A DNA stretch of 64,000 nucleotides from Sacculina carcini (GCA_916048095.2 OU696572.1:2197362-2261361), one strand, 5' to 3'; counted from the first letter of the stretch, positions 37,940 to 52,870 are shown. Notes: generated by a model from the sequence alone, not told the origin. Translations and numbers: made by a program.

Positions 37940-38173
37940 GACCAAAATTTTCGCAATTTTCAGGGTTCATTTTGTCTCATCACCGCTATAACGTTTTTGG
38001 GTATTATTTTTAAAATTTAAATTTAGCCTATCGTGTAGATAAGAAAGTTTCCAACGTAATGGTGTAAATTGTTGGCGAGTACACAAAGTGATTATTGAGA
38101 AGCAGCTTGCAGAATATGGACCAAGGAGAGTGGGACACACAGACACACACACACACACACACACACAGAGAGG

Positions 38174-38178
<5 letters not shown>
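37940..38178 (-). mobile_element. Helitron-like family H, 5'-end fragment (H0)
   Basis: Inverted and diverged copy of the first about 240 bp of the family (TCACCGCTATAAC, GGACCAAGGAG, CACACAGA, ending AGAGGTTCTA). It faces H1 across the (TA)n tract at 38178-38361. Confidence 0.6.
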
Positions 38179-38249
<71 letters not shown>

Positions 38250-38361
38250 TAATATAAATATATATAATATTATATAATATATATAATTAAATATATTTAT
38301 ATATATATATATATTATATATTTATATATATATATATATATTATATATATATATATATATA
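38178..38361. repeat. (TA)n tract between two divergent Helitron-like 5' ends
   Basis: About 185 bp of TA repeats with ATAAT interruptions, self-complementary and flanked by inverted copies of the family H 5' end. Confidence 0.85.
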
Positions 38362-38397
38362 TCTATATATATAAAAGAGATCCTCTGTGTGTCTGTC

Positions 38398-38428
<31 letters not shown>

Positions 38429-41400
38429 TCGACCCTCCTTGGTCCATTTTCTATCAGCTATTATTCGGCCACCACTCAGCCTACCCGCTAACAATTTATA
38501 CCATCACGTTGGAAATTTTCTTGTCTACACTTTAGATTAAATTTTAAATTTCAAAAATGAAATCAAAAAAAGTTATAGCGGTGAAAAGACAAAATGAACC
38601 CTGAAAAATGCGAAAATTGTCGTCAATGCTCTGCCATCTACTCCTCATAAACCAGAAATGGTACAGCCAAACAGATTATACCACTGTGTAGAGAATTTTC
38701 TGTTCTACAAGATAGGTTATAATTCATATCCAAAAATAGAACATAAAAGATGTAAACATGACAAAATTTCAATCTATATTCAAAATTATATTTATACTCC
38801 ACGCGTCCGATTTTCTATACTTTTTTCTCTATGTATCAAAAACTAATTATCACACAACTAAATAAATAATACCATCATGCTGGGAATTTTGTTTGCTACA
38901 ACACGGTATAATTTTTAATTTTCCAAAGTGTATTAAAAAAAAGTTACGGCGGTGTGAAGTCAAAATGACAAAGTCAAAAATGCAAAATTAGCACTGGAAA
39001 CCGTGAATGTTTTGGTAAATATTCCCCTATCTATTCCTCATAAACCAGCAATGGTACAGCTATAAAAATTATACTATTGTGTAGATAATTTTGTGTTCTA
39101 CAAGAAAAGTTGTAATTTATACCCACAAATGATACAAAAAATGTGTAAAATTGGCAAAATTGTCAAATACATCCAAAATTACACTTGATCACCGGGCGCC
39201 TAAATTAATTCATTTTTCTACCTATTTCTCAGGAACTATTTGTCACACATTAAAATAAATTATATCATCGTGCTGGAAATTGTATTTTTTAAAATGCGGT
39301 ATAATTCTTAATTTTCCAAAGTGTATCTGAAGGAAGTGACGGCGGTGTAAAGTCAAAAGGACATATTGCCAATTTGACAGCTATTATGCGCACTTGCGAT
39401 TACACAGGAATATACTACTGTGTAGAGAATTTTGTGTGCTACAAGAAAAGGTGTAATTTATACCCACAAATGATACAAAAAACGTGTAAAATTGGCAAAA
39501 TTCTCAAATACATCCAAAATTACACTTGAACACCGGGTGACTACAATTTATTCATTTTTATACCCATTTCTCAGGAACTATTTGTCATACATTAAAATTA
39601 ATTATACCATCGTGCTAGAAATTTTGTTTCCTACAGTACGGTATAATTATTAATTTTCCAAAGTGTATCTGAAGGAAGTTACGCCGGTGTAAAGTCAAAA
39701 GGACATATTGCCAATTTGACAGCTATTATGCGCACTTGCGATTACACAGGAATATACACTGATTAAATTTCACTGAAGTCCAATCACAATTTACGCACTT
39801 GCGATTACACAGGAATATACTACTGTGTAGAGAATTTTGTGTTCTACAAGATAAGCTATAATTTATACCCACAAATGATACAAAAAACGTGTAAAATTGG
39901 CAAAATTCTCAAATACATCCAAAATTTCACTTGAACACCGGCCGAATAAAATTAATTCATTTTTCTACTATTTCTCAGTAACTATTTGTTACACATAAAA
40001 ATAAATTAAACCATCGTTCTAGAAATCTTTTCTTCTACAATACAGTATAATTTGTAATTTTCCAAAGGGTATCTGAAGGAAGTTACGGCGGTGTAAAGTG
40101 AAAAGGACATATTGCCAATTTGACAGCTATTATGCGCACTTGCGATTACACAGGAATATACACCGATTAAATTTCACTGAAGCCCAATCACAATTAAGAA
40201 TGCATCATATTATCTCCAAGCATGGATGGTGTGGTTTTATTGCGTACAGTTTAATTAATGCTACACTATACTGAATATAAAGGCTTTATTGTCCTCAATA
40301 ACGTTCCGCACGACGGGCGGGTAAAATGCTATTGGGAACAAAGTAAACTACTGAATTTAACTGTGTAATTTAATTGGTTTAATTTCAAGTTGCATAAGCA
40401 TAAGTTGCATAAGGATATGGGTTGCAATATCATGTAATGCCAACTTATGCTGTTTTAGCGGAAGCATTAACCTGGAATTATAGAGATGACAGAAGGTTGC
40501 ATTGTTTTGATAGTGTTGTGGAAAAACATGTTTTCTAAATTGAAACATAAATTTCACATTTAGACTTTTAGATTAGCTATAACTTTCCTGTGGGTTTGTT
40601 TTTCTTTTTCAATTTGCACTAATTTTTTTATGAATTGAATATTAATTATATTTTATGAACTGTTCCGCACGACGGGCGAATTAAATGTATCTATAAAGAG
40701 TGGGATTAAATGATATATGGCGAGGCATATGATACTTTGCTAGCAGTAAATATTCTAGCGATAAAAGTAGAATAGCTCTTAAGCAAATGATTTTGGAGAA
40801 TGATGTGAACCTTTAAATATATTTTGCGATCTGATTATATATGTATTAGGAAAAATACGTAGCAGAATATAGATTGCATAATATAATATCGGCTGTAATA
40901 TCAAGGGCTGTAATATCGGTGTAATCCAAAAAATGACAAGTGTATGAATATGATGCATTAGTGGAAGCATTAACCGGGAATTATGAGATAATATGATAAT
41001 GGTGTATAATTATATCGCATTATGCAACAAATGTGAATTTAGCTGCCTTACAGTTTGGTCCCGATACTATATTGGCGGGTTGAGAGAAAAGTATTGGTGG
41101 GCCGCGTGTTTGGGACACCTGGGGTAGATAATCTCAGTCTTCTGATTACAAATTATGATCGCATCAGTATATTTTGTGATCACAAACTAATAAGTTAAAT
41201 CACCTCAGACTAGGCTGAGAGCGGTCAAGATTGGATGGTTGGGATGGGTTGGGTAGGTTTGACTCAGGTTATATTGGGTTTTAATGATAGCGGAAAATAT
41301 ATAAATTTTAACAATAAATATTATAGCGGTAAAAGTGAAATAGTACTTAAGCAAATGATATTGGGGAATGATGTTAAGTAATAAATATAGTTTGGAAACA

Positions 41401-42726
41401 TTCTGATGAAAAGATTTCATCATCTTTCATTGTTTGTTTAGTGTTTGTGTTCTGAATTATACCACACGACGGGCAGATTTATATATCAGGCGGGTTGAGG
41501 GATAATATTTGTCAAAATAAGAACAAAAATATTCACATTTAGACTTTTCTATTGGTTAAGAAATTTATAGGTTACATTTTTTGCTTTTCAATTTGTATTC
41601 ATTATATTTTATGGATTTGATATGAATTTTATTGTATGAATTGTTCCGCGCGACGGGTGGGTTTAAAAAAGTGCTTTTTTAGATCATTTTTTCAAATGGT
41701 TCATTTAAAAAAAGATAATTTTTTTAAATAAAAATGTTCCGCGGGCAGCAACTATAGACAATAGAACGTTCAATTTCCCCTGTAGAATTAATCCATACAC
41801 AAAACCAATGGATTTGACTTCAAATATGAATTTTATTGTATGAATTGTTCCGCACGACGGGCGGGTTTACAAAAAGTGTTTCCATTTTTTAGTTCATTTT
41901 TTCAAATCATTCATTTAAAAAAGGTATTTATTTAAAAATAAAAATGTTCCGCGGGCAGCTACTATAGACAATAGAACGTTCAATTTACCCTGTAGAATTA
42001 ATCCATACACAAAACCAATGGATTTGACTTCAAGATGCAGAACGGATCGTGTTCGAGTTCTGAATTATTCAGCACGACGGGCGGGCTTAAAAATGACTCA
42101 GGCGGACTGAGGGGAAATATTTTGTCGAAATAAAAATAATTAAACTTATAATTTTCAATTGATTAATATTTTTATGAGTGTACCCTATTTCATTTTTATT
42201 TTTCCATATTTTTTATGAATTGAATATGAATTTCATGTTATGAATTGCTCCGCACAACGGGCGGGTTTTAATGCTATATATATACATAAAGAAGAAATTA
42301 TCTGTCTGTCTGTGTATGTATGCTTGAATATGAGGTGACATAATTGCGCTGGTTCATGGTTCGCTGGTTCAATGATAAGGGGCTTCAAACGCAAACGAAG
42401 CAATGGCTCATTTTTATGAAATAAAAATGTCCCGCGGGCCGCAATAAAACGTTCAATTTCACCGTGTAGAATGAATTCATATACAAAACTAATGGATTTG
42501 ACTTCAAGAACCAGAACGGATGGTGTTCGAGTTCTGAATTATTCCTCACGTCGGGCGGGTTTAAATACGAGGCGGGTTGAGTGGAAATATTTTGTCAAAA
42601 TAAAATTAAAAATAATGAAATTTAGACCTTTTAATTGATTAAGGTTTTCATGACTTTGCCGTATTTATTTTTAATTTGCAATATTTTTATGAATTGCTCC
42701 GCACAACGGGCGGGTTTTAATGCTAG
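38362..42726 (+). mobile_element. Helitron-like non-autonomous unit H1
   Basis: Starts A|TCTATATATATAAAAGAGA, then (TGTC/TG)n, and ends CCGCACAACGGGCGGGTTTTAATGCTAG|T. A TC start, a 3' GC-rich potential hairpin (CCGC...GCGG) and a CTRR end next to T are Helitron features. The internal part has tandem units of about 345 bp (38900-40190), then a series of AT-rich modules each closed by a CCGCACGACGGGCGG-type motif (about 40306, 40663, 41643, 41843, 42066, 42246, 42543, 42693). No Rep/helicase or other ORF. Confidence 0.6.
38900..40190 (+). repeat. Tandem repeat of about 345 bp within H1
   Basis: Three to four imperfect units sharing TTCCAAAGTGTATCTGAAGG, CTATTATGCGCACTTGCGAT and CACTTGAACACCGG blocks. 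The same arrays occur in H2 (43200-44460), H3 (50800-51400, inverted), H4 (52246-52790, inverted) and H5 (58600-59600, inverted). Confidence 0.75.
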
Positions 42727-45700
42727 TATATATATAAAAGAGATCCTCTGTGTGTCTGTGTGTGTGTGTGTGTGTGTCTGTGTGCTCACCATCCTTGGTC
42801 CATTTTCTATCAGCTAATACTCGGCCACCACTTGGCCTACCCGCTCAAAATTTATACCATCACGTTGGAAAGTTTCTTGTCTACACTTCAGATTAAATTT
42901 TAAATTTCAAAAATGAAATCAAAAAAAGTTATAGCGGTGAAAAGACAAAATGAACCCTGAAAAATGCGAAAATTTTGGTCAATTTTCTGAAGATTACTCC
43001 TCCTAAACCAGCAATGATGCAACTATAAAAATTATACCACTGTGTAGAAAATTTTCTGTTCTACTCAACGAATTACAATTCTTACCCAAAAATTGAATAT
43101 AAAACATGTAAAATGGAAAAAAATTCAATCTACATTCAAAATTTTATTTAAACTCTACGCGTCAAATTTTCTATACTTTTTTCTCTATTTCTCAAAAAAT
43201 AATTATTACACATCTAAATAAATAATACCATCATGCTGGGAATTTTCTTTTCTACAACACAGTATAATTTTTAATTTTACAAAGTGTATTAAAAAAAAGT
43301 TACGGCGGTGTGAAGTGTAAATGACAAAGTCAAAAAGGCAAAATTAGCACACAAAAACGTGAATATTTTGGTCAATATTCCGCTATCTATTCCTCATAAA
43401 CCAGCAATGGTACAGCTATAAAAAGTATACTATTGTGTAGATAATTTTGTGTTCTACAATAAAAATTATAATATATACCCACAAAAGATACAAAAAACGT
43501 GTAAAATTGGCAAAATTCTCAAATACATCCAAAATTACACTTGAACACCGGGCGACTAAAATTAATTCATTTTACTACTATTTCTCTGAAAATATTTGTT
43601 ACACATAAAAATACATTACACCATCGTGCTAGAAATCTTGTTTTCTACAATAAGGTATAACTTGTAATTTTCCAAAGTGTATCTGAAGGAAGTTACGGGG
43701 GTGTAAAGTCAAAAGGACATATTGCCAATTTAACAGCTATTATGCGCACTTGCGATTACACAGGAATATACTACTGTGTAGAGAATTTTGTGTTCTACAA
43801 TATAAGCTATAATTTATACCCACAAATGGTACAAAAAACGTGTAAAATTGGCAAAATTCTCAAATACATCCAAAATTACACTTGAACACCGGGCGACTAA
43901 AATTAATTATTTTTTCTACTATTTCTCAGTAACTATCTGTCACACATAAAAATAAATTATACCATCGTGCTATAAATCTTGTTTTCTACAATACGGTATA
44001 ATTTTTAATTTTCCAAAGTGTATCTGAAGGAAGTTTCGGCGATGTAAAGTCAAAAGGACATATTGCCAATTTGACAGCTATTATGCGCACTTGCGATTAC
44101 ACAGGAATATACTACTGTGTAGATAATTTTGTGTTCTACAAGATAAACTATAATTTATACCCACAAATGATACAAAAAACGTGTAAAATTGGCAAAATTC
44201 TCAAATACATCCAAAATTGCACTTGAACACCGGGCGACTGAAATTAATTCCTTTTTCTACTATTTCTCAGTAAATATTTGTAGCACACAAAAATATATTA
44301 TACCATCGTGCTAGAAATCTTGTTTTCTACAATACGGTATAATTTGTAATTTTCCAAAGTGTATCTGAAGGAAGTTACGGCGGTGTAAAGTCAAAAGCAC
44401 ATATTACCAATTTGACAGCTATTATGCGCACTTGCGATTACACAGGAATATACACCGATTAAATTTCACTGAAGCCCAATCACAATTAAGAATGCATCAT
44501 ATTAGCTCCAACCATGGATGGTGTGGTTTTATTGAGTACAGTTTAATTAATGCTACACTATACTGAATAGAATGGTTTTATTGTCCTCAATATTTACACA
44601 TGAATTGTTCCGCCCGACGGGCGGGTAAAATACTACTGGGAACAAAGTTAACTACTGAATTTTACTGTATAATTAAATGGGTTTAATTTCAAGTTGCATA
44701 AGCTTAAGTTGCATAAGGATATGGGTTGTAATATCATGCAAAGCCAACTATATGAATATGCTGTTTTAGCGGACGCATAAATCTGGAATTATAGAGATGG
44801 CAGAAAGTTTCATTGTTTTTATAGTGTGACACTTCTGAATTACTACACACGAAGGACGGGTGTGAATTTGAGCACTGTTGAAGGAAAACATCGTCAATAA
44901 TTAAAACAAGAATTTACAAATTTCACTTTTTCTGTTGGTCGTTTTTCATCAATTTTCTTTCTGTTTGTTTCGTGTTTGAGTTCTGAATTATTCCGCACGA
45001 CGGGCAGCTTTAAATATGAGGCGGGTTGTGGAAAAACATGTTTTCTGAATTGAAACATAAATTTCACATTTAGACTTTTTTATTGGCTAAACATTCCTAT
45101 GAGTTTGTTTTTATTTTTCAATTTTCACTAATTTTTTTATGAATTGAATATTAATTATATTTAATGAACTGTTCCGCACGACTGGCGGGCTTAAATGTAT
45201 CTATAAAGAGTGGGTTTAAATGATAGCGAGGTATATGATATTTTGCTAGCAGTAAATATTCTAGCGATAAAAGTAGAATAGCTCTTAAGCAAATGATTTT
45301 GGAGAATGATGTGAACCTTTAGATATATTTTGCGATCTGATGATATATGTATTAGGAATAATACGTAGCAGAATATAGATTGCATAATATAATATCGGCT
45401 GTAATATCAAGGGCTGTAATATCGGTGTAATCCAAAAAATAACAACTGCATGAATATGATGCATTAGTGGAAGCACTAACCGGGAATTATGAGATAATAT
45501 GATAATGGTGTATAATTATATCGCATTATGCAACAAATGTGAATTTAGCTGCATTACAGTTTGGTCCCGATACTATATTGGCGGGTTGAGAGAAAAGTAT
45601 TTGTGGGCCGCGTGTTTGGGACCCCTGGGGTAGATAATCTCAGTCTGCTGATTACAAATTATGATCGCATCAGTATATTTTGTGATCACAAACTAATAAG

Positions 45701-46799
45701 TTAAATCACCTCAGACTAGGCTGAGAGCGGTCAATATTGAATGGTTGGGTTGGGTTGGGTAGGTTTGACTCAGGTTATATAGGGTTTTAATGATAGCGGA
45801 AAATATATAAATTTTAACAATAAATATTATAGCGGTAAAAGTGAAATAGTACTTGAGCAAATGATATTGGGGAATGATGTTAAGTAATAAATATAGTTTG
45901 GAAACATTCTGATGAAAAGATTTCATCATCTTTCATTGTTTGTTTCGTGTTTGTGTTCTGAATTATACCACACGACGGGCAGATTTATATATCAGGCGGG
46001 TTGAGGAATAATATTTGTCAAAATAAGAACAAAAATATTCACATTTAGACTTTTTTATTGGTTAAGATATTTATAGGTTACATTTTTTGGTTTTCAATTT
46101 GTATTCATTATATTTTCTGGATTTGATATGAATTTTATTGTATGAATTGTTCCGCACGACGGGTGGGTTTAAAAAAGTGTTTTTAGATCATTTTTTCAAA
46201 TGGTTCATTTAAAAAAAGGTGATTTTTTTAAAAATAAAAATGTTCCGCGGGCAGCAACTATAGACAATAGAACGTTCAATTTACCCTTTAGAATTAATCC
46301 ATGCACAAAACCAATGGATTTGACTTCAAGATGCAGAACGGATCGTGTTCGAGTTCTGAATTATTCAGCACGACGGGCGGGTTTAAAAATGACTCAGGCG
46401 GACTGAGGGGAAATATTTTGTCGAAATAAAAATAATTAAACTTATAATTTTCAATTGATTAATATTTTCATGAGTGTACCCTATTTCATTATTATTTTTC
46501 CATATTTTTTATGAATTGAATATGAATTTCATGTTATGAATTGCTCCGCACAACGGGCGGGTTTTAATGTTATATATATACATAAAGAAGAAATTATCTG
46601 TCTGTCTGTGTATGTATGCTTGAATATGAGGTGACATAATTGCGCTGGTTCATGCTTCGCTGGTTCAATGATCAGGGGCTTCAAACGCAAACGAAGCGAT
46701 GGCTCATTTTTATGAAATAAAAATGTCCCGCGGGCAGCAATAAAACGTTCAATTTCACCGTGTAGAATGAATTCATATACAAAACTAATGGATTTGACT

Positions 46800-47465
46800 T
46801 CAACAACAACAACAACAATAACAGACAGTTTTGTCGTGATTAAGAAGGAGGTATCTGGAGGCAGCCCATGACGAAATATGGGAAAGAAGTTTAGATATCA
46901 AAGTATAATTATGTAAAGATAGGGGAAAGTAAATTTGTACATCGTCAGCATAGACGTGAAAGGAAATAGGGTATTCTCTGAGGACAGAACAAAGGGACGA
47001 GACATTGAGGTTGAGAAGGAGTGGTCCCAGGAGAGAACCCTGTGGGACGCCAGAAGTCAACGGAACATTGGCAGACATCGGGGAATTACAGCGGACAGAA
47101 AAGGAACGTTTATGAAGGTAGGAAGAGACAAGAGAAAGAGCTGAGGAAGAAAGGCCAATATGGGCGAGATCTTCACAAAGAATGGAATGATTGACGAGAT
47201 CAAAGGCAGATGAAAAATATAATGATATTAGCAGAACAGATTTGCCGAAGGAAAAGTTAGAAGAAATGTCATTAGTGAGGCGAATAAGGAGAGTTTCAGT
47301 TGAATGATTTGATATAGAGCCTGATTGACAAGGATCAAGGACCGGAGTAATAATCGGACGAAGTTGTTCAAGGATAGCGTGTTCAAGAGCGTGTCTATAG
47401 CGTCTAAGACGTCTAAAACGTCGTAGCGTGTCTAAAACGTCTTTATACCCTACCGCATTGGACAT
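46800..47465 (-). pseudogene. Reverse transcriptase fragment of a third LINE type
   Basis: RT motifs: PVLDPCQSGSISNHSTETLL, FSSAFDLVNHSIL (first Asp region; the usual D-L-S is degraded to Y-F-S), SGVPQGSLLGP and YADDVQIY. The frame ends in a run of Cys that is the (TTG)n tail, so the RT is truncated after motif C and its first motif is altered. It cannot be functional. Confidence 0.85.
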
Positions 47466-48131
47466 GACGTTTTTTCACCCGATACAGCAGGAAGTAGGCA
47501 ATTTTGCGTTGCACCGCGCAGCTGTTTAACTTATAACTTGTGTTACAGCTGCAATTGGAAGATAAATTCAACAACAACAACAACAACAACATGTATTTAA
47601 TATAGCGCACTTTCGAGGACAAAGGCGCGAGCAGGAGCAGAGTAATAAAGTGTAGACACAGAGCGGTATGGGGACAATATGGAGCACAAATCGACAGAAA
47701 GTACATGGGTGCTTGCAAAATTGAACACATACATACCCACATACACACAAACACATACACACAAACACATGCACAAGAACACATACACACGCACATATAT
47801 ACACATACACATGCATACACATATACATATATGAATAATGTAATGTAATAGAGCATATAATGGAAAGAGAGAAAATATATAATGGGAATATAGAATAAAA
47901 AAGCATAGGATATAAAATAATTAAAATAAATGCTAGATGGCCGTTGGCTAGCGAGTAGCTCTTCCGCCCTTGGACATGTTTTATTTTTAGTCCTGCTGGG
48001 TGTCTAGCCACCCTCCTCACTGGTGGGAACCAGAGGGGGAGCCGGTTTAGTCGCCGACCACTCGACTATGAGACTGGTTGTACTGGGCTACACAGTACCA
48101 GTAGCAAGACCAGTACCAGTACCAGTACCAG
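46804..48131 (-). mobile_element. Composite LINE insertion with TTCAA target duplication
   Basis: It interrupts H2 between GACTTCAA and CAAGAACC; TTCAA is present on both sides (46799-46803, 48132-48136). On the - strand it begins with CTGGTACTGGTACTGG, passes a CCACCAGTGAGGAGGGTGGC block, then a (TTG)n run (about 47570-47592), a reverse-transcriptase fragment, and a second (TTG)n run at the 3' end (46804-46817). Two tails suggest two related 3' ends joined in one insertion, or an internally rearranged copy. Confidence 0.72.
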
Positions 48132-48354
48132 TTCAAGAACCAGAACGGATGGTGTTCGAGTTCTGAATTATTCCGCACGTCGGTCGGGTTTTAATATGAG
48201 GCGGGCTGAGTGAAAATATTTTGTCAAAATAAAATTAAAAGTAATGAAATTTAGACTTTTTAATTGATAAAGGTTTTTATGAGTTTGCCTTATTTGTTTT
48301 TAATTTGCAATATTTTTATGAATTGCTCCGCACAACGGGCGGGTTTTAATGCTA

Positions 48355-48355
<1 letters not shown>

Positions 48356-48418
<63 letters not shown>
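48356..48418. repeat. (TA)n centre of the inverted Helitron-like cluster
   Basis: 63 bp of TA repeats between the 3' ends of H2 (+) and H3 (-), each reading GGGCGGGTTTTAATGCTA toward the centre. Confidence 0.9.
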
Positions 48419-48420
<2 letters not shown>

Positions 48421-51400
48421 CATTAAAACCCGCCCGTTGTGCGGAGCAATTAATAACATGAAATTCATATTCAATTCATAAAAAATATGGAAAATTAAAA
48501 ATGAAATAGGGTACACTCATAAAAATATTAATCAATTGAAAATTTCAAGTTGAATTATTTTTATTTCGACAAAATATTTTCCCTCAGTCCGCCTTAGTAA
48601 TTTTTACATCGGCCTGTCGTGCTGAATAATTCAGAACTCGAACACGATCCGTTCTGGATCTTGAAGTCAAATCCATTGGTTTTGTGTATGAATTAATTCT
48701 ACAGAGGATATCGAACGTTCTATTGTCTATAGTAGCTGCCTGCGGAGCATTTTTTATTATAAAATACTTTTTTTAAAGGAACCATTTGAAAAAATGAACT
48801 AAAAAATGGAAACACTTTTCCTATAAAGAAGAGATACAAATTAATAAGAAAAAAAGTAAACCCTTTAAAAGTCTTATCTAATAGAAAAGTATGAAGGTGA
48901 ATATTTTTTATATATTTGGACAAAATATTTCCCTCAAATAGCGTCATATTTAAGTCTGCCCGTCGTACGGAAATATTCAGAACTTGAACACGAAATAATG
49001 AAGAATGATGAAAAATGAAATATTTTCATCATGATGTTTCCAAAATATATGCATAACTTAACATCATTCCCCAACATCATTTGCACAAGTACTCTTATAC
49101 TTTTGCCAGTATAATATTTACTGCCAAAAAATTCATATACATACATTCATATACATTTATATACATACATTATATTCCGCATTCATATTAAACCCAATAT
49201 AACCTGACCCAATCCTACCAAACCCAACCCAACCATCCCATCTCATCGTATATCATCTCATCCCCTTTTAGTATCAAACACGCGACCCACCAATAACGTT
49301 CTCGAATCCCGCCAATATAATATAGTAACCAAACTGTAAGACAGATTAATTCACATCTATTGTATAATGCGATTTGATTAGATATTATTTAATTCAAGTT
49401 CTCATCTAGCAGTTAAACCCGTCCTTCGTGCGAAACAATTAGTAAAACAAAGGATATTAAATGAAAAGTGTAAATGTAATGATTTTCAGTTTAATTTTGA
49501 CACAATTTTCCCTCATCCCGCCTCTTATTTAAACCCACCCGTCGTGCGGGATAATTCAGAACTCGAACACGATTTGTTCTGGATCTTGAAGTCAACTCCG
49601 TTAGTTTTGTATATGAATTCATTATACACGGTGAAATTGAACGTTCTATTGTCTATAGTTGCAATCCGCGGGACATTTTTATTTCATAAAAATGATCCAT
49701 CGTTTCGTTTACGTTTAAAACCCCTGATCTATGTCATTGAACCCGCTCAGTTATGTCACCTCGTATCCAAGCATACACACACACAGATGATTTATTATAT
49801 ATATATAAATTTAAAGTCGCCCGTCGTGCGGAACAATTCATAAAATCTATTCATATTCAATCCATAAAATAAAATGAATACAAATTAAAAAACAAACAAA
49901 TTAACGCTGTAAATATGCTAACTAATAGCAAAGTCCAAATATGGATGTTTTTATTTTAATTTTGACAGAATATTATCCCTCAACCCGCTTCATATTTGAA
50001 CGTGCCCGTCGTGCGGAATAATTAAAAATTCAAACACGAAAAAATGAAAATTGTCTAAATTTTGTATCATAATGTTTCCAAAGTATATTTATAAATTAAC
50101 ATCATCTAGCATTGAAACCATCCCGTATAGCGGAACAATTAGAACAAAAAGTAAAATAAATATTGAATTAATAAAATTAAACTAATACAAATTAAAAAAG
50201 CAAACCCATAAAAAGTCTTGACCAATAGAAAAGTCTAAATATGAATGTGTTTATGTTAGATGTGGCAAAATATTTTTCCACGAACAACCTCGTATTTAAA
50301 CCCGCCCGTCGTGCGTAACTATCAATAAAATATAATGAATCAATAAGGAAAAAGCTTATCCAATATAAAAATATAAATGTGTAAATTCTTGTTTTAATTA
50401 TGGACGAATTTTTTCCCTCAACACTGCTCAAATTCACACCCGTCCTTCGTGTGTAGTAATTCAGAAGTGTAACACTGTCAACTGTCAACAATGCATTTTT
50501 CTGTCATCTCTTTAATTCCAGTTTAATGCTTCCGCTAAAACAGCATATACATATAGTTGGCATTACATGATATTGCAACCCATATCCTTATGCAACTTAT
50601 GCTTATGCAACTTGAAATTAAACCAATTAAATTACACAGTTAAATTCAGTAGTTTACTTTGTTCCCAGTAGCATTTTACCCGCCCGTCGTGCGGAACGTT
50701 ATTGAGGACAATAAAGCCTTTATATTCAGTATAGTGTAGCATTAATTAAACTGTACGCGATAAAACCACACCATCCATGCTTGGAGCTAATATGATGCAT
50801 TCTTAATTGTGATTGGGCTTCAGTGAAATTTAATCGGTGTATATTCCTGTGTAATCGCAAGTGCGCATAATAGCTGTCAAATTGGCAATATGTCCTTTTG
50901 ACTTTACACCGCCATAACTTCCTTCAGATACACTTTGGAAAATTACAAATTATACCGTATTGTAGAAAACAAGATTTCTAGCATGATGGTAGAATTAATT
51001 TTTATGTGTAACAAAAAGTTACTGAGAAATAGTAGAGAAATGAATTAATTTTAGTCGCCCGGTGTTCAAGTGTAACTTTGGATGTATTTGAGACTTTTTC
51101 CAATTTTACACGTTTGTTGTATCATTTGTGGGTATAAATTATAACTTTTCTTGTGAAACACAAAATTTTCTACACAATGGTATACGTTTGATAGCTATAC
51201 CATTGCTGGTTTTTGAGGAATAGATAGCGGAATATTGACCAAAATATTCACATTTTTGTGTGCTAATTTTGCCTTTTTGACTTTGTCATTTACACTTCAC
51301 ACCGCCGTAACTTTTTTTTAATACACTTTGGAAAATTAAAATTATACCGTGTTGTAGCAAACGAAATTCCCAGCATGATGGTATTATTTATTCAGATGTG

Positions 51401-51950
51401 TGATAATTAGCATTAAAACCCGCCCGTTGTGCGGAACAATTAATAAAAATATTGCAAATTAAAAAATAAATAAGGCTAACTCATAAAAACTTTAATCAAT
51501 CGAAAAGTCTAAATTTCATTATTTTTCATTTTATTTTGACAAAATATTTTCACTCAGCCCGCCTCATATTTAAACCCGGCCGACGTGCGGAAAAATTCAG
51601 AACTCGAACACCATCCGTTCTGGTTCTGGAAGTCAAACCCATTAGTTTTAGAAATAGAAATAGAAAATAGAAATAGAGAAAAAAGTATAGAAAATCGGAC
51701 GCGTGGAGTTTAAATAAAATTTTGAATGTAGATTGAATTTTTTCCATTTTACATGTTATATATTCAATTTTGGGTATCAATTATAGTTTTATGAGTAGAA
51801 CAGAAAATTTTCTACACAGAGGTATAATTTTTATAGTTGTACCATTGCTGGTTTAGGAACAGTAGTCTTCAGAAAATTGACCAAAATTTTCGAATTTTTC
51901 GCAAGGAGGGTGGGACACACAAACACACAGACACACAGACACAGAGGTTC

Positions 51951-51956
<6 letters not shown>
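48419..51956 (-). mobile_element. Helitron-like unit H3 (inverted)
   Basis: The 3' end is at 48419 (complement of GGGCGGGTTTTAATGCTA) and the 5' end at about 51956 (complement of AAAAGAGAACCTCTGTGTC). It has the same modules as H1/H2 in reverse order, more diverged, with the 345-bp array reduced. No coding sequence. Confidence 0.55.
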
Positions 51957-51990
<34 letters not shown>

Positions 51991-52870
51991 TAGCATTAAA
52001 ACCCGCCCGTTGTGCGGAGCTATTCATAAAATTATTGCAAATTAAAAATAAATAAGGCAATGTCATGAAAACCTTAATCAATTAAAAGGTCTAAATTTCA
52101 TTATTTTTAATTTTATTTTGACAAATATTTTCACTCAACCCGCCTCATATTTAAACCCGCCCGACGTGAGGAATAATTCAGAACTCGAACACCATCCGTT
52201 CTGGTTCTTGAAGTCAAATCCATTAGTTTTGTACATCCATCCATTAGTTACACCGCCGTAACTTCCTTTAGATACACTTCGGAAAATTACATATTATACC
52301 GTATTGTAGAAAACAAAATTTCTAGCACGATGGTATAATTTATTGTAATGTGTGACAAATAGTTCCTGAGAAATGGGTAGAAAAATGAATTAATTTTAAT
52401 CACCCGGTGTTCAAGTGTAATTTTGGATGTATTTGAGAATTTCGCCAATTGTACACGTTTTTTGTATCATTTGTGGGTATAAATTATAACTTTTCTTGTA
52501 GGACACAAAATTATCTACACAATAGTATAATTTTTATAGCTGTACCATTGCTGGTTTATGAGGAATAGATAGCGGAATATTGACCAAGATATTCACGTTT
52601 TTTGTGCTAATTTTGCCTTTTTGCTTTTTTGTCATTTACACTTAACACCGCCGTAACTTTTTTTAATACACTTTGGAAAATTAAAATTTATACCGTGCTG
52701 TAGAAAACAAAATTCCCAGCATGATGGTATTATTTATTTAGATGTGTGATTATTAATTTTTGAGAAATAGAGAAAAAAGTATAGAAAATCGGACGCGTGG
52801 AGTTTAAATAAAATTTTGAATGTAGATAGATTTTTCTTCCATTTTACATGTTTTATATTTAATTTTTGGG

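Larger units (their letters stand above)
42727..48355 (+). mobile_element. Helitron-like non-autonomous unit H2, with an insertion
   Basis: Follows H1 directly: CTAG of H1 abuts TATATATATAAAAGAGATCC of H2. Same internal plan as H1, for example 45240-45950 is nearly identical to 40739-41440. Ends in GGGCGGGTTTTAATGCTAG at 48355. It contains the 1.33-kb insertion at 46804-48131; without it the unit is about 4.3 kb, as in H1. No coding sequence of its own. Confidence 0.6.
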
